Origin: Favolaschia claudopus | Taxonomy: Eukaryota; Basidiomycota; Agaricomycetes; Agaricales; Mycenaceae | NCBI GenBank assembly: GCA_037176885.1 | Contig: JAWWNJ010000129.1 | Coordinates: 124,001-188,000, forward strand | Length of the DNA: 64,000 bases | Direction: 5' to 3' | Shown: piece after piece, positions 46,702 to 58,236 of the stretch | Position numbering within the stretch: the first letter of the stretch is position 1 | Layout of the letters: each line of letters begins with the position of its first letter | Notes under the pieces: model-generated | Seen by the model: only the letters and a program-made list of their open reading frames with translations | The model's database searches: none | What the model was told of the DNA's origin: nothing | Position numbers and translations under genes: made by a program

Positions 46702-49700
46702 ATGGCATCTGCGACTTCTCCACAAAAATTCGGCAATTTCGACCTCGTCAAGAGCATCAAATTGGGTTTTACCGATGTGCAGGTCTCCAAGTGGAGGAGT
46801 AGAGTCACCGGTTTGAGTGTCGTTCACCTCGACTATGAAGGTGTGTGGGTTGTTGAATGCTTGAAGCTTGTTTGAAACGTCCGCTAGCTCCCATTGTGAA
46901 TGGCTACTTTGCTGTAGCTACAGAAAGTTGGGCATTCGCTTTAATTTATAGTAACACCCTCATCAAGAGCATCTTACAGTCTTCAACGATAGCGGCTGTC
47001 CTCATACACTGGAGCAGTAGGCTTCCTATTTCATTCTCGATTCGTTGTGATGTGATCTGACTCCATCGTAGTCTTGTATTCATGGGTTCAGAGAAATATC
47101 CGTATAAAGGCATCATCGACCATCTGGCGAACCGAGGATTTTCAAATGGGACAAATGCGTGGACCGACAATGATCATACAGCCTACACTGTTTCTACTGC
47201 TGGAGAACAAGGATTCCTTCAATTGTTGCCCATCTACGTCGACCACATTCTTTACCCTACCATGACACAAGCCGGGTAGGTATTTCGCTGCTTCGGGCCA
47301 ACAAATTAACATCGGAGACGTAGATTCGTTACCGAGGTTTGGTAGTCCCTAGCTTTTTATTTTGCGTGGCTCAGATCTGGGATAGGTTCACCACATTGAC
47401 CCCACAGGCCAAAATTCTGGAGTAGTGTACAGTGAAATGCAGGGACGGGAGAACACTTCGGGTGATTTGATGGCTCTACGGTATTTAACATTCTTCCTCT
47501 CTGTGTCGGCTGCTGACTTTGACAAAGGGGACAACGACTACTGGATCCTCCGGGAAGTGCCTACCGCAGTGAAACGGGGGGTTTAATGGAAGCACTACGA
47601 ATCCTGACGGTAGAACAAAGTGAATATCTTTTCATATTCCGAAAGTCGTGGCCTGAACATGCACCAGTTCGCCAGTATCACAGCACTTATTACGTGCCAC
47701 ATAATTTATCCCTGATTGTGACGGGCAAACTCTCTAGCGGCACTTCGACTTTGCTATCTGTTGTGCAGGAGAAGGTGGAGCCCAGTCTCATTGCACACGG
47801 CCAAAATCTCGGTCCTCGCCCTCCAGGCTGGAAGCGTCCCTTCGTCGAAACACCGAGTGCTGTACGACCGCCGATTGAAAAAACCGTCAAGGAAGATGTA
47901 GAATTTCCTGAGAAGGATGAAAGTAAGCCAGGGATGTCACTATTCGATTGGCCCGCTAACATGGACCAGGTGTCGGCGAGCTCATGATAACCTCTCTTGG
48001 ACCTGCATCAAACCAATTCGTGGAAAGGAAGGTGTGCATCTGCTTTCAGCCAAAGAAAATAATCTCAACTTCGTAGGCGCTGGATATAATGGGAACTTAT
48101 CTCACATCTTCTGCTGTAGCGCCTTTGAATAAGGAGTTCATCGAAATAGATTCTCCGATGTGGTCTGTGACTGCAATCCTTACGTTCATATGCACATTGC
48201 TGAACCAGGATTTAGCACTTACATATATTTCGCGGAAGAAACGCGAGCTACGGCCATCTATCTGCCCATTTATGTTGGATCGGTGCCTACAGAACTCTTA
48301 GACGAATTTGACGGTAAACTGAAAGCTAGCCTGCGACGCATCATCGCCGAAGGTATAGATATGGAACGAATGACGATGGTTATTAATCGCGATGAGCGTC
48401 AGGTGAGTCCCAATTTCAATGTCCAACACAACCCTCCTGACTGCTTTCGACCTCCAGCTGCGAAGCAAATTGGAATCTTCCAAAGGCGACACTTTCAGTG
48501 GCACAGTAATCACGGACTTCCTGTACGGGGCTGAAGACGGATCTGAGCTTGAGGCAGCCTTGGACGAGATCGAACAATACGACGCAGTGCGCAAGTGGAC
48601 GAGCACACAGTGGGCTGACCTTCTTCAAAAGTATGTCGTCTTGAACATACTTAATTCTTTGAATGACCTCTCTTTTTCAAGGTACTATGTCGATTCGCAT
48701 TCCGTCGTGGTGCGCGGAAAGCCATCCGCCAATCTTGCGAAGAAGCTCGCTGCTGATGAGAAAGCGCGCGTCGCGGCGCAGGTGGAGCGATTGGGTCCGG
48801 AAGGCTTGAAAAAAGCTGAGCAAGAGCTTGAAGCAGCAAAGTCCGAGCATGATAAACCCATTCCTACGGAGATGCTCCTTGACTTTGCTGTTCCTAGCGT
48901 CAAGAGCATCTCCTTCATCCCGGTCCAGAGCCTTCAGGAGCCAGGTACTGGTCGAGGAGGGCCAGCCAAGGCTATCAAGTCGGAAACGCTCGTAGAACAC
49001 ATACAGTCGGACGGTTCTCCGTTGCCGTTTTTCGTGGAGTATGACCACGTCGAAGTCAGTAATTCAGCTCTTCAAGCAATTCCGTGTACAAACCATTGCT
49101 CCTTAGTCCGACTTTGTTAGTGTTCAGGCATTCTTCTCCCTGCAACAGCTTCCCCATCATCTACGTCCGTGAGTCAAGCTCAACAACCTGATCGAATGTT
49201 GAGCTGATCCCTGACAGCCTCATCTCGACATACATGTCTACCTTCTTCGCGTTGCCAGTCGTACGGCAGTCGGGAGAACGGTTGACACACGAAGATGTTG
49301 TTAATAAACTTGATAATGAGACCGTCTCCTACGAAGTAGGCTTAGGCGTGTCAAACTCATTCGCAGAGGTGTTCCGCGTAAGCTTGAAAGTGGAAACTGC
49401 CCAATACGAGGGCGCAGTTGCATGGTTGAAAGATCTGATGTATGGAGCCGAATTCGACAAAGACAGGTCCGTGTCCGCCCTATTTTTTCTCTGACTACGC
49501 TCTCATCCTTCATAGACTGCAGGTCACAATCGCCAAAATCCAGCAGTCGTTGCCCGAGATGAAGAGAGATGGAAACACCGTACTGGGCTCGTTATGGGCG
49601 GACCTGATTTACAACGAAACCTCCACTTCTCGCGCCGGGGGCATCTTACCGCAACAAGAGTTCATTCCGAATCTTGCCAAACAGCTGGCCTCAAATCCAG

Positions 49701-50934
49701 AGAAGCTTATTGCTGACCTTCAGGAAATACGGCGTTACGGTGCGTCATTTCCCTACAGGGTATACGACTATCTTGACGGTCAACTCCAGCAACGGATCCA
49801 TCTGGTGTTAGATTTTCTGTTACAGGAAATATTCTCTCTCTCCGCAATCCTCGTTCCACTTGGGAGAAGTACTTCAAGTCATCGCTACCGGTATTCACTT
49901 CGCTGTTTCCACCCGCCCAGTCTGAGGCTAATGATTACCAGGAAACCCCCCTTCTGCCAGTCCCTCTCTCTTGTGATACCCTCAGCGAACTGGGCAAGGA
50001 GCCGGTGACCAAAGGAGTGGTTATGAGTCTCCCAACGATCGAGAGTTCATATGTCACCCATTCGACAAAAGCTATCAAGGGATTCAATCATCCCGAATAT
50101 CCTGCCTTCCGGATTGCACTCGAAGTCTTGAATGCCACAGAAAGTTATCTTTGGGTATGCCAACTGAAGCAAACCACTGCTACCTCTCTGATGCCATTGC
50201 AGCGATATATCCGGGGCTCTGGGTTGGCCTACGGCGCTTACGTCTCCCTGGATGTTGAGGCTGGGCTCCTTAGCTTCTCGCTGTATCGCGTACGCTCGAA
50301 GCACTATATCTTCGAAATTGGCTGACATCTGTTCAGAGCTCAAACAGCACAAAAGCGTACAAAGAGGCCGCCAATGTTCTGACTGGGCTTGTGGATGGAT
50401 CCGTCAGTCACTGCCATCTACTACTCATTCGTTACTCAAATGTCTGCAGATATCGCTGGAAACGACGACATTGGATGCCGCAAAAAGCACGATAGTTTAC
50501 GGCGTTGCGAAAAATGTTTCTACCTCCGGCCGTGCTGTAAGCTCGTCTGTCGCCCTTGGTGTTCTTGCATTACTGACTCGAGGTTGCAGGCTATGATGTC
50601 TTTCATAAATCAGGCCTTACGAGGCGTACCGCAAACACATCAAGTCGATCTACTTGAAAAATACTCTCGAGTTACAAAAGACCAAGTCCTCGACATCTTC
50701 CGAAAATACTTCCTGCCACTGTTCGATGCGTCGAAGTCTGTTGCGGTTGTAGTGACTGCACCGACCAATGTCGACAGTGTTGTTGAAGGGCTGGCGAGCG
50801 ATGGCTTCGTCGTGGAGAAACGAACGCTGGAAATTGATGCTAGCGAACTAGAGGGGGGCCATGACCACGAATGCGATAGTTGCGAGAGTGGAAGCGACTC
50901 CGGTAGCGAATCGGACAGCGAGGATAGTCGATGA
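46702..50934 (+). CDS. M16-family zinc metalloprotease, cytosolic type
   Basis: Twenty-two exons sum to 1062 residues: 46702..46840, 46888..46926, 46980..47016, 47072..47275, 47324..47336, 47386..47480, 47528..47619, 47668..47922, 47970..48031, 48077..48162, 48216..48402, 48458..48630, 48682..49054, 49107..49168, 49218..49466, 49516..49739, 49790..49890, 49942..50154, 50203..50289, 50337..50402, 50450..50536, 50590..50934. The inverted zinc motif is HTLEH in CPHTLEHLVFMGSEKYP, with the third ligand in VVYSEMQGREN. Four M16 half-domains follow, the usual clam-shell for degrading peptides. The closest type I know is the yeast YOL098C/worm C05D11.1 group, without mitochondrial presequence. The C-terminus is acidic and Ser-rich with HDHECDSCESG, an unusual cluster of possible metal ligands. 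One exon has 13 nt. Confidence 0.9.
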
Positions 50935-50987
50935 GTGCGGAGCTCTATAGAGCTGTTTGTGGTTGAAGTACCGTATCATAAACCTTC

Positions 50988-52132
50988 CTACTCCTGATTA
51001 ATCGATCCCACATCTTCGGGTAAAACCTGTATCCTTGGTTTCTCTTGAGCTTCGCCCGGCTTTAACTCAACATCTTGTAAGAAATCATTGTCGACTAGGA
51101 AACGAATAGCTTGAGAGAGATTCGATACTGTTATGCGTATCTCAGGAAGGAGGAGCTGAAAAATCTTGTCTCAGCAGACAAGTCGCAGTAAAGATGAGAG
51201 AGAGCGTCACATTTCTCAACAGAGTCGGGCGAGACGCAAAAGGATTGCGAGTGAGCTGTCTTGGTTGCGGCGGACGAGGTCTCTTGCTGGAATTTGTTGC
51301 TGCCGCTGACGGTGGCGGCGGCAAGACAGAGACTGGGTCGATTTTTGTTGTTTGAATTTCCTCCGGCGCAGCGTCGTCGTCGCTGGAGCTCGATTCGGAC
51401 GGAGAAGCAGCAGCACGTTGTGGTTGCATTGGGGCCATACCTCTGCCACGACCTCTCCACCCAGAATCAACGCCGCGCCCACGACCTCGCGTGCCGCGTG
51501 CTGAACCCCGACCGCGTCCCCCCCGTTCTGCATTCGGACCTCCATCGTCGGTGCGTCGCCGTTTCCTCCCTCCGAGGCCAGAGTCTTCAGGCGCGAGCTG
51601 CCCACGCGCGACGGCCTCTTCCAACTTGCGTTTCTTGTCCTCTACGCGCGACGCGCTAGGCCACCGCTTCTTCCGCTCCGCGACCCAGGCATCGATCTGC
51701 TCTTGCGAATCGAGAACTATAGTCGTCCCTTGAATAGGGATCCGTTTTCTGTGCACCCAGAAGTTCATTTTGTGCCATGTCCGATATAAAAACGGTGTAC
51801 CCCTTGAGACTAGGATCCGTGTCCCATTCAGGTTTTTTCGTGCGCTTTTCCCAACCAGGCGGGAATATGAGATGGCGATCCATCATATGCGTCTCTACTG
51901 TCTGTGGAGAGCCACGGAATGTACAGTCTTTGTACGTGCAGCGACTGCTCCCTGGCTGATACCAAGGCGCGGACGGCGCGTTGGATCGTGGTGCATTCGA
52001 CGGGTTAATTGCATGATACGACGTTGAAGGGAAGGATGCTATCGGAGCAGGGAACTGCTGATATGCTTGTTGTTGCGCGTAGGCTTGAGCGTAGTGCGAC
52101 GAGTAGTGTTGAGACCATGGTGGTTGTTGCAT
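50988..52132 (-). CDS. NUFIP1: NUFIP1/RSA1-like snoRNP assembly protein
   Basis: Three exons (51801..52132, 51211..51748, 50988..51155) give 345 residues. The N-terminal 75 residues are Gln/Pro-rich. A C2H2-type zinc finger follows (CTYKDCTFRG, then VETHMMDRHLIFP). The NUFIP1 signature is RIPIQGTTIVLDSQEQIDAW followed by VAERKKRWPS, which directly follows the first intron. This peptide contacts Snu13/15.5K during box C/D snoRNP assembly. Next come RGRGRG repeats, an acidic Ser/Asp stretch and a helical C-terminus (ITVSNLSQAIRFLVDNDFL). The start codon used is the first ATG in the frame; an upstream exon cannot be excluded. It is convergent with the protease gene, 53 bp apart. Confidence 0.88.
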
Positions 52133-52511
52133 TTGTTGTTGGCAAAATTTTGGCCAGCTTCTTTGATAGGCGCGCAGCAAATTGGTACAGTAATAACATA
52201 CAGAATTACTTCGTACCCTAACTAGATTTCCTTTTTCTCTAGCAAACGAAAGCTGTATACGAGATTATCAGCGTCCACTAGCTACGACTAAGGCTGTCAG
52301 CGTGAGTGCGGGAGGGGAAAAGCGGTAACAAGGAAGCATCAGCGGAAGAATACACGGGATTTTCGAGGACCAAGAAGGAGAGCAGGATACGGCGGGATGT
52401 ATGGATAGATAGAGGTGCATCGCAGTCCGGACGGCAAGAGGTCGGCATCGAGCGCGGGGGTTCTACGTGAAAGAACGGCTACGGTAGGAAGTCGAAGAAA
52501 CCCGCGCACAC
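52133..52511. other. Intergenic region between the NUFIP1-like and KH-protein genes
   Basis: Both flanking genes are on the minus strand, so this gap holds the promoter of the NUFIP1-like gene and the 3' UTR of the KH gene. I see no further feature. Confidence 0.45.
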
Positions 52512-53678
52512 TCATTCCTGCATCTCCTGTTGGTGAGATTCCTTGTTAACGCGTCTCTCCTTCTCGCTCTCAAGTTGGTTGTACAACCTGCATTATGAAT
52601 AAATATACAATGGATCCGAAGAGAAGTTGAAAGTGAAACGCACAAAAACAGGGCCTTTTCATTGGCTTCGGGGGTCCCGATGATGGTGAACATTCTCTCC
52701 CCAGTCTCGTCGTGTGGAGCTTTAGCGATAGAGATTTTAGAGCCGGAGAGGCGGCGGATTTCGGTGATCTTAGTTCCACTCCGACCTATAATGCAGCCAA
52801 CCATGTCCGAGGGAATGGATATGTTCTGGGTGCGCAAATTGGCGGCGGGTTGACTAAGGATGGGGGAAGTGGGCATAGGTGGCGAGCCGGGCGGGGAACC
52901 GCGTCCATTGGAGCGACGAGGCGTTCCGTATGAGGGCATACCATTAACAGAACGCCTGTTAGAGGATCTGTCATCACCGGTGCCGGGATGGAAAAGGAAC
53001 AGTGCCAAGGCCACGCTCCCAGTCTTCGAGAGGCACTTGCCGATTTCCTCGATGGCATGACCGATGGCTTCCGGTGTGCCCTGGACCTCGACAATGCGTT
53101 CCGTTGACTGGGGGAGCATATCCTTTGAGGCAACCATTCGAGTACCAGAACCGTCTTGAATGGCCTTGATTTTGAGGCCGTTACGGCCGATGATGGTACC
53201 CATGAGGTTGTGCGAAATGAGGAGGACGGATGGAAGTATGAACGGAAGAGGGAGAAGAGATTACGGGGGAGGTCGGATTCGTGGCCACAAGCTGGGAGAT
53301 AATAAGCGCGTAGGCCTAGAGAAAAGACGGTGAGCAAGAGACACGTAAAACAAGAAAACAGCAGACGAACTTTAGCAACGCCCTCGACTGGACCGGTGAC
53401 AGTGAGGACACGCTCATGAACGCCTTGGATGACTTTGCTGACGCCAGCCTTCACGCCGGTCTGGTCGCGTAAATCGGCGACATTTTTACCGGCCTTGCCA
53501 ATGATGACACCTGCGTCTTTGGTGCTCACCAGTGCACGCAGGGTGAGAGTGTCTTGGGCCACGGGGGAGGCGGAACGCGATTGGGGTGGAGAAGCTGCGG
53601 AACACGAGTCAGAGAAATGCGAGGGAACGAACGGAGAAGGAAGGGCAGACCGGAATCGCGCGGGGTGGGGGAGGACAT
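52512..53678 (-). CDS. RNA-binding protein with three KH domains, frame disturbed
   Basis: Exons 53651..53678, 53371..53594, 52644..53315 and 52512..52587 give about 332 residues. Each KH domain shows its GxxG loop: GVIIGKAGKNV, GTIIGRNGLKI and GCIIGRSGTKI. Domain order and linkers match the fungal PCBP/hnRNP K-like group (Pbp2, Hek2, S. pombe Rnc1), which regulates mRNA stability and localisation. Two places break the frame in exon 3. Near 53219..53228 one base too many separates VHTSIR from LLISHNLMG. Between about 52997 and 53030 the open frame reads KCLSKTGSVALALFLFHPG, whereas the other frame gives LEDWERGLGTV, which is what relatives have between KCL and LFHPG; so a missing base and an extra base compensate. 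Sequence error is the simplest explanation. Confidence 0.88.
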
Positions 53679-53957
53679 GGAGGAAGAGGGAGAAGGGATA
53701 AAAAGGTAATCTTTGACTGGAGCAGAAAAAAATAATAAGCCGCAACTTGCCGCGGCGGGTCAATTTCTCAACGAATCCCGAACGAGTCAATTACACTCTT
53801 TCTTCAACTTTCATTTCGTCATCTTACGGGGACTGCAGCATGGATAGAGTCGGTACACAGGCATTTACTTCCACAAAAAAACAGCAAGCAACGGCATAAG
53901 TCTCATGGGCAGTACGCGGTCGAAAGTACATAGTCATAGGGCAATATACGCGTTGAT

Positions 53958-54743
53958 CTAGTATCCCAATTGCTTCAGCTTTTCAAACGACGCCCCGTTG
54001 TCCGCAAGGGCCTTTTGGCGCAGCTTGACCGCGGCGAGCTGTTCCAATATTTTTGTTTGAACATTCAAAGTCGAGGTCAACAAACTGGGGTATCCTTACC
54101 TTGCGCTCATGGAAGGCCTGCGCCTTGATCTTCCTCTTCTCCTCAAGACGGTCTACGACGTCCTTGTAGCCCCAACCAACCTCGTGTGACAAACGCTAGG
54201 AGTAGTTCATACGCAGTCAGTTTACATCGACAAGACCGTTTATTAGCACTCACCTTGACGGTGCAGTATTTGCGGCCAGGCTTCAGCCTCAGAACCCGAA
54301 GCGCTTCCGGCACAACCATGCGCTTTTTGCGGTCGTAGGGTGGGGGAACACCCTCAAACAATTTGAGGCGCTCGAGCGCAGCGGCGCCCCGTGCGCTCTT
54401 GTGCGGTGTCATGCCACGGATGGCGCGGTAGAGAATCTTGGAGGGTGCGCGGTGGTGGAAGGGGCCAGACTTTTTGGGGTTTACAATATGGCGTTTGTGG
54501 AGGAAGTTGTGGTAGCGAAGCTGAACAGAAAAGATAATTGAACACGGTGAACATAGAGAGAACGCGTGTCGTGGGGCGACCGACTTTATTACGGAAAAAG
54601 CTTCCGGAGATGTTAATTTCCTCGCAGCGAACGACGACGATTTTCTGGCCGGAGAGAACCTGCTTCGAGATTATGGAGGCCAGCCGACCAAGGAGGTGAC
54701 CCTTGCCATCGATGACGATGGGTGTCGACGAGAAGGTGGCCAT
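53958..54743 (-). CDS. RPL16: Large-subunit ribosomal protein uL13 (L13a/L16)
   Basis: Four exons (54585..54743, 54254..54520, 54100..54195, 53958..54038) give 200 residues, the usual length. The family blocks [52 protein letters not shown] and [18 protein letters not shown] are all present, and the tail [17 protein letters not shown] closes it. It is a cytosolic 60S subunit protein. Introns of 58-64 nt are all at phase 0, which is common in fungal ribosomal protein genes. Confidence 0.97.
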
Positions 54744-55000
54744 AGGTAGAGTCTGGGACCGCGCTGAACGTTGGATAAATGTTGCAGTTAACCGTTTGCT
54801 CACCTTGAGGAATGGCGGACGGTGGTAAAGTTGATCGTGACTGGAGTCACTCTGTTACCTCACGGTCACAATCTGCACAGTACCACACGCTTTGATCGAA
54901 TTTCGGACCAGTGATCCGATCACGGCACTCTCCGTAGATTCATCTCTTTTGGTAAAGAACTCTTCAATTCGAGCATAGTATGTACAGATAATCAACACCA

Positions 55001-56222
55001 CTACTCTCTGGCCAATCCAAACTTGTGTCGGGGAACCCCCGTATACCGCTTATCGCTGTCCCAAACGAAAAGATGCCCAGAATCAGGAAACTCTGTCTGT
55101 CGCTCCTCCTCCCCACTGGCCTTACAGTGCGCCGAGGTCACATACAGTTGGTCGTTGTTCGGTCCACCGAACGCACACGCGGTAACGTTCAAAACAGTCG
55201 GGAACACAATCTCAAGGTCGACAGCACCCGACGGCGAAAAGCGGACGACTTTGGAACCTCCCCACCTGCACACGAGGTCAATGAGACGGTCCGGAAAGAC
55301 GGCACGCTACTGACCGTGCACTCCACACATAGCCTTCTGTATCAACGCACAAGCCATCGCAATAGGAATTTTTATCGAATCCAAGGGCTATCGCGTCAAC
55401 AAATACGCGTCGGTTCGATAGTTTGCCATTGTCGTAGTCGTATGCATAGATTATGTTCGCCCTCGAGTCGGTAAAGTAGCTGCGCACGCAATTAGTTGAA
55501 ACGTAAATTCATCGTGTCACCTACAAAATCTTTTCATCCTGGGTCCATCCTAACCCATTCGAATCCTGGAATGTGCCGGTTAGAATATTATACACCGGTT
55601 AATGGAGTTTGCACCGTAAATGGCCCGGGATCTGCCAGTGAACAACTTCCATCAACAGGATCGAAAACCCACAGCTGGCCAGGGACACGGCGCGTTTGGT
55701 CATAAACGGTGCCGGCAAAAAAGCGGCCTTGGCTATCGCAAGCTCCGTCATTGAATCGCGTGTAAGGTCGATATTCTGCTGGCAGGGGTCGAGAGACGTA
55801 TTCCATACTTGAGTCTCCTTCAAATAACGCGAAACCTTGAGCAGCAGCGCCGGCAAGCTATATGCAGTCACAGACCTGATTGAATGGAAGATGAAAATAG
55901 GGATTCCTTACTCCTGGCCCGTCGCGTCTCAGCGAGATGCACCCAACCTTCTCCTCAAACTGCTCAACTTGCAGCTCATGGGTGACTGCATTGAGATGCA
56001 GAATCTTCAAGGTTCCATGTTTCCCCGCGAAGGAACAGATGTAGAACAAAGGGTACCTTGCATTCGTCGATATCCACGAAATGCAATGTGGACGTCTCGG
56101 AGTCATACACAGGGCCTACTGGGGTTTAAATACCCAGGACGGAACAGAGCATTGGGATAACCTTCTCCTAGAGTGCAACCGGTCTTGAGCAGTGGGCGGT
56201 CAACCACAATTTGGGTGACCAT
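55001..56222 (-). CDS. SMP-30/gluconolactonase family beta-propeller protein
   Basis: Seven exons (56162..56222, 56057..56115, 55912..56004, 55615..55857, 55525..55565, 55315..55479, 55001..55265) give 308 residues. Family blocks: CTLGEGPVYDSETSTLHFVD with the metal-binding Glu, RPYTRFNDGACDSQGRFFAG, the metal ligand in SNGLGWTQDEKILFY, YCDGLCVDTEGYVW and CAFGGPNNDQLYVTSA. These proteins are six-bladed propellers that bind calcium or zinc and hydrolyse lactones, among them D-glucono-1,5-lactone. The exact substrate is not readable. No signal peptide is seen, so it is probably cytosolic. Confidence 0.92.
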
Positions 56223-56358
56223 GTCGGAGGAGGCGAAAGAGAGGAGAGAAAGAGATTTGGGAGCATCTGACCTTCAAAATCAATTTATTCATTACATCAC
56301 GTTTTAGGCAGGTCCCAAGTAGTGGCCAAGCAAAGTAGTTTTGTATATTCTAAAGCAA

Positions 56359-56939
56359 TTACAGAGCTACACAACAATGAGCACAAATCAGAGGACCCGA
56401 ATGCTGACAACGTACCAGCAGGTGTCTTGTGAATGTACTCGATAGCTGACGGAAAATGTCAGCAACGACCTGAACGACAGTGTTTCAACAAAACGCACCC
56501 TGGGCCACAGTTTGAATTTCGTCGGCTTCAACGTCCGGAATCTCAATGGAGAACTCCTAGTAGCCAGTCAATTTCCAACCAATTTAAAGTAGGTGTGCGC
56601 CATACTTCCTCTATTGCCATTTGAACCTCGACAACGTCCAAACTGTCGAGCCCCAAATCACGTACGAATGAGGCGGAAGGTGTCAGCTAACGACGCAAAT
56701 GAATGCGAGTAACGACATCGGTAGCAGTTTCAACGCACTTTTGCATGGTCTACTTTTTCGAAGCCCTTCAACAAGTCCAGGATGCGGCTCTGGATGGCGT
56801 CTGTTGTAAGTCCACCGCCAGCGGAGTATGCACGGAATGGAAGCTGTGCGCGACGGATGGGAAGGGAAAGGGATTGGTGGCGACAGGGTGCGACGAGGGA
56901 CTGGCGAGGCAGAGCTCGTGCGAGGCGTAGAAAAGACAT
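56359..56939 (-). CDS. ACP1: Mitochondrial acyl carrier protein
   Basis: Five exons (56739..56939, 56606..56686, 56499..56556, 56416..56445, 56359..56366) give 125 residues. An Arg/Ser/Leu-rich mitochondrial presequence ([16 protein letters not shown]) precedes the carrier domain. The 4'-phosphopantetheine Ser is in [19 protein letters not shown], and [16 protein letters not shown] is the conserved recognition helix. Mitochondrial ACP serves type II fatty acid and lipoate synthesis, binds LYR proteins and is a complex I subunit in many fungi. The final exon carries only 8 coding nt (Ala, Leu, stop). Divergent from the bL17m gene with 134 bp between starts. Confidence 0.95.
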
Positions 56940-57073
56940 GGCGGGAAACAAGAAAACTTGAACGCCCGAACACGTCCGAAAGCAGAATTACGTCAGCACA
57001 TTCTTCTTCCTCTTTCACCACTTGGACCATCTCGAGGACGCGACGCAGCTGTTCTCGACGTCGCGGAGAATAG

Positions 57074-58179
57074 ATGAAACATGGCGTCGCTTTCCGGAAG
57101 TTGTCGCGCACGACCTCACACAGAATGTTGATGCTTCGGTACGCGGTAATATTACACCCAACACGACGAGTTATCAGTTCATTTTGCCTCTAGGAATCTA
57201 GTCACTTCTCTTTTCGAGCATGAACAAATCAAGACTACTCTCCCTAAAGCCAAAGAGGCCGCTAGAATGGCCGAGAAAGTAGCTCTGCCTGCGGCAAATG
57301 CAAATTTTATAGTCTAACACTGCGCTAGATAATAACCCTAGGGAAACGAGGCGACCAGGCCGCGCATGCTAGAGCGTCTGCCCTACTACTCAAGCCTGAG
57401 CTCCTGCCCAAACTATTCACGACATTTGCAAAACGCTACGCGTTACGCCCAGGCGGATACACTCGCATTCACAAGTTCGGTAACCGTCCCGGCGACCATG
57501 CTCCGCAGGCAGTCCTAGAATTAGTCGACAATCCTCGCGACTTACGATGGGAGATCACGTCTCGTGCCGTCGGTTGGGACTTGTTACGCCAAAAATTGAA
57601 GAGCAAGAAACCTGTGGCTATCATCAATGCAGGCGCTGAAAACACTCTCGATGTCATTTCGACCGAGCGAAATCTGACCCAATCTGAAAGTGGTCGTTTA
57701 CGACCCATGACGCGATGGAATCTTCAGAAGGTTCTCAGATTTCGAGACGGAGCCGCACCGCTGTTGATGAGCCAGAAAGTGGGCGATTATATGGTACACA
57801 AGTCTCACTTGTTGGCGAGTATAAGCTGAACCCATTTTAGGACCACCTTTTGGCCACCCCAGTTGTCTTCAGAGATGTCGAGAAGGAGGAACGCGATGTC
57901 GTGACTTCAAGACGTAGGGTCATTGAGGCGGAGAGGAAGAAACCAGAGGGCGAACAAGATCGCTCCATTGTTGGTTTCGGAGCTCCTGGTGCTGGCAAAT
58001 ATCCAACGCGGCAAATGCGTCCTTCACCTGGTCAGGCTCTTCCGGGTGAAACCCGTGGCGCACTTGATCTTGCGCGGGGAGCTCTGGGTGACCGTAAAGC
58101 CCGGCCACTTCCCAAGACACTTACCCCTACATATCTACTTTCCCGGCGGCGTCACCAGAGAATTTCGGAAAATGTATAG
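57074..58179 (+). CDS. MRPL8: Mitochondrial large-subunit ribosomal protein bL17m
   Basis: Four exons (57074..57138, 57194..57278, 57329..57793, 57841..58179) give 317 residues. The first 140 residues are the bacterial L17 fold: MKHGVAFRKLSRTTSHRMLM, NLVTSLFEHEQIKTTLPKAK, the helix EAARMAEKIITLGKRG and GGYTRIHKFGNRPGDHAP. The rest is a fungal extension, as in yeast Mrpl8, with a basic tail. There is no separate presequence, which is normal for this protein. A bidirectional promoter shared with the mitochondrial ACP gene is likely. Confidence 0.95.
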
Positions 58180-58236
58180 ATGCTTTTCGTATTCAGATTC
58201 TGATTTCCCAAGACAAACGCAGAACAGTTTCAACTT

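Noticed and set aside
51261..51659. Plus-strand frame over the NUFIP1-like gene
   Set aside because: Shadow of the RGR-repeat region; GC-rich repeat coding.
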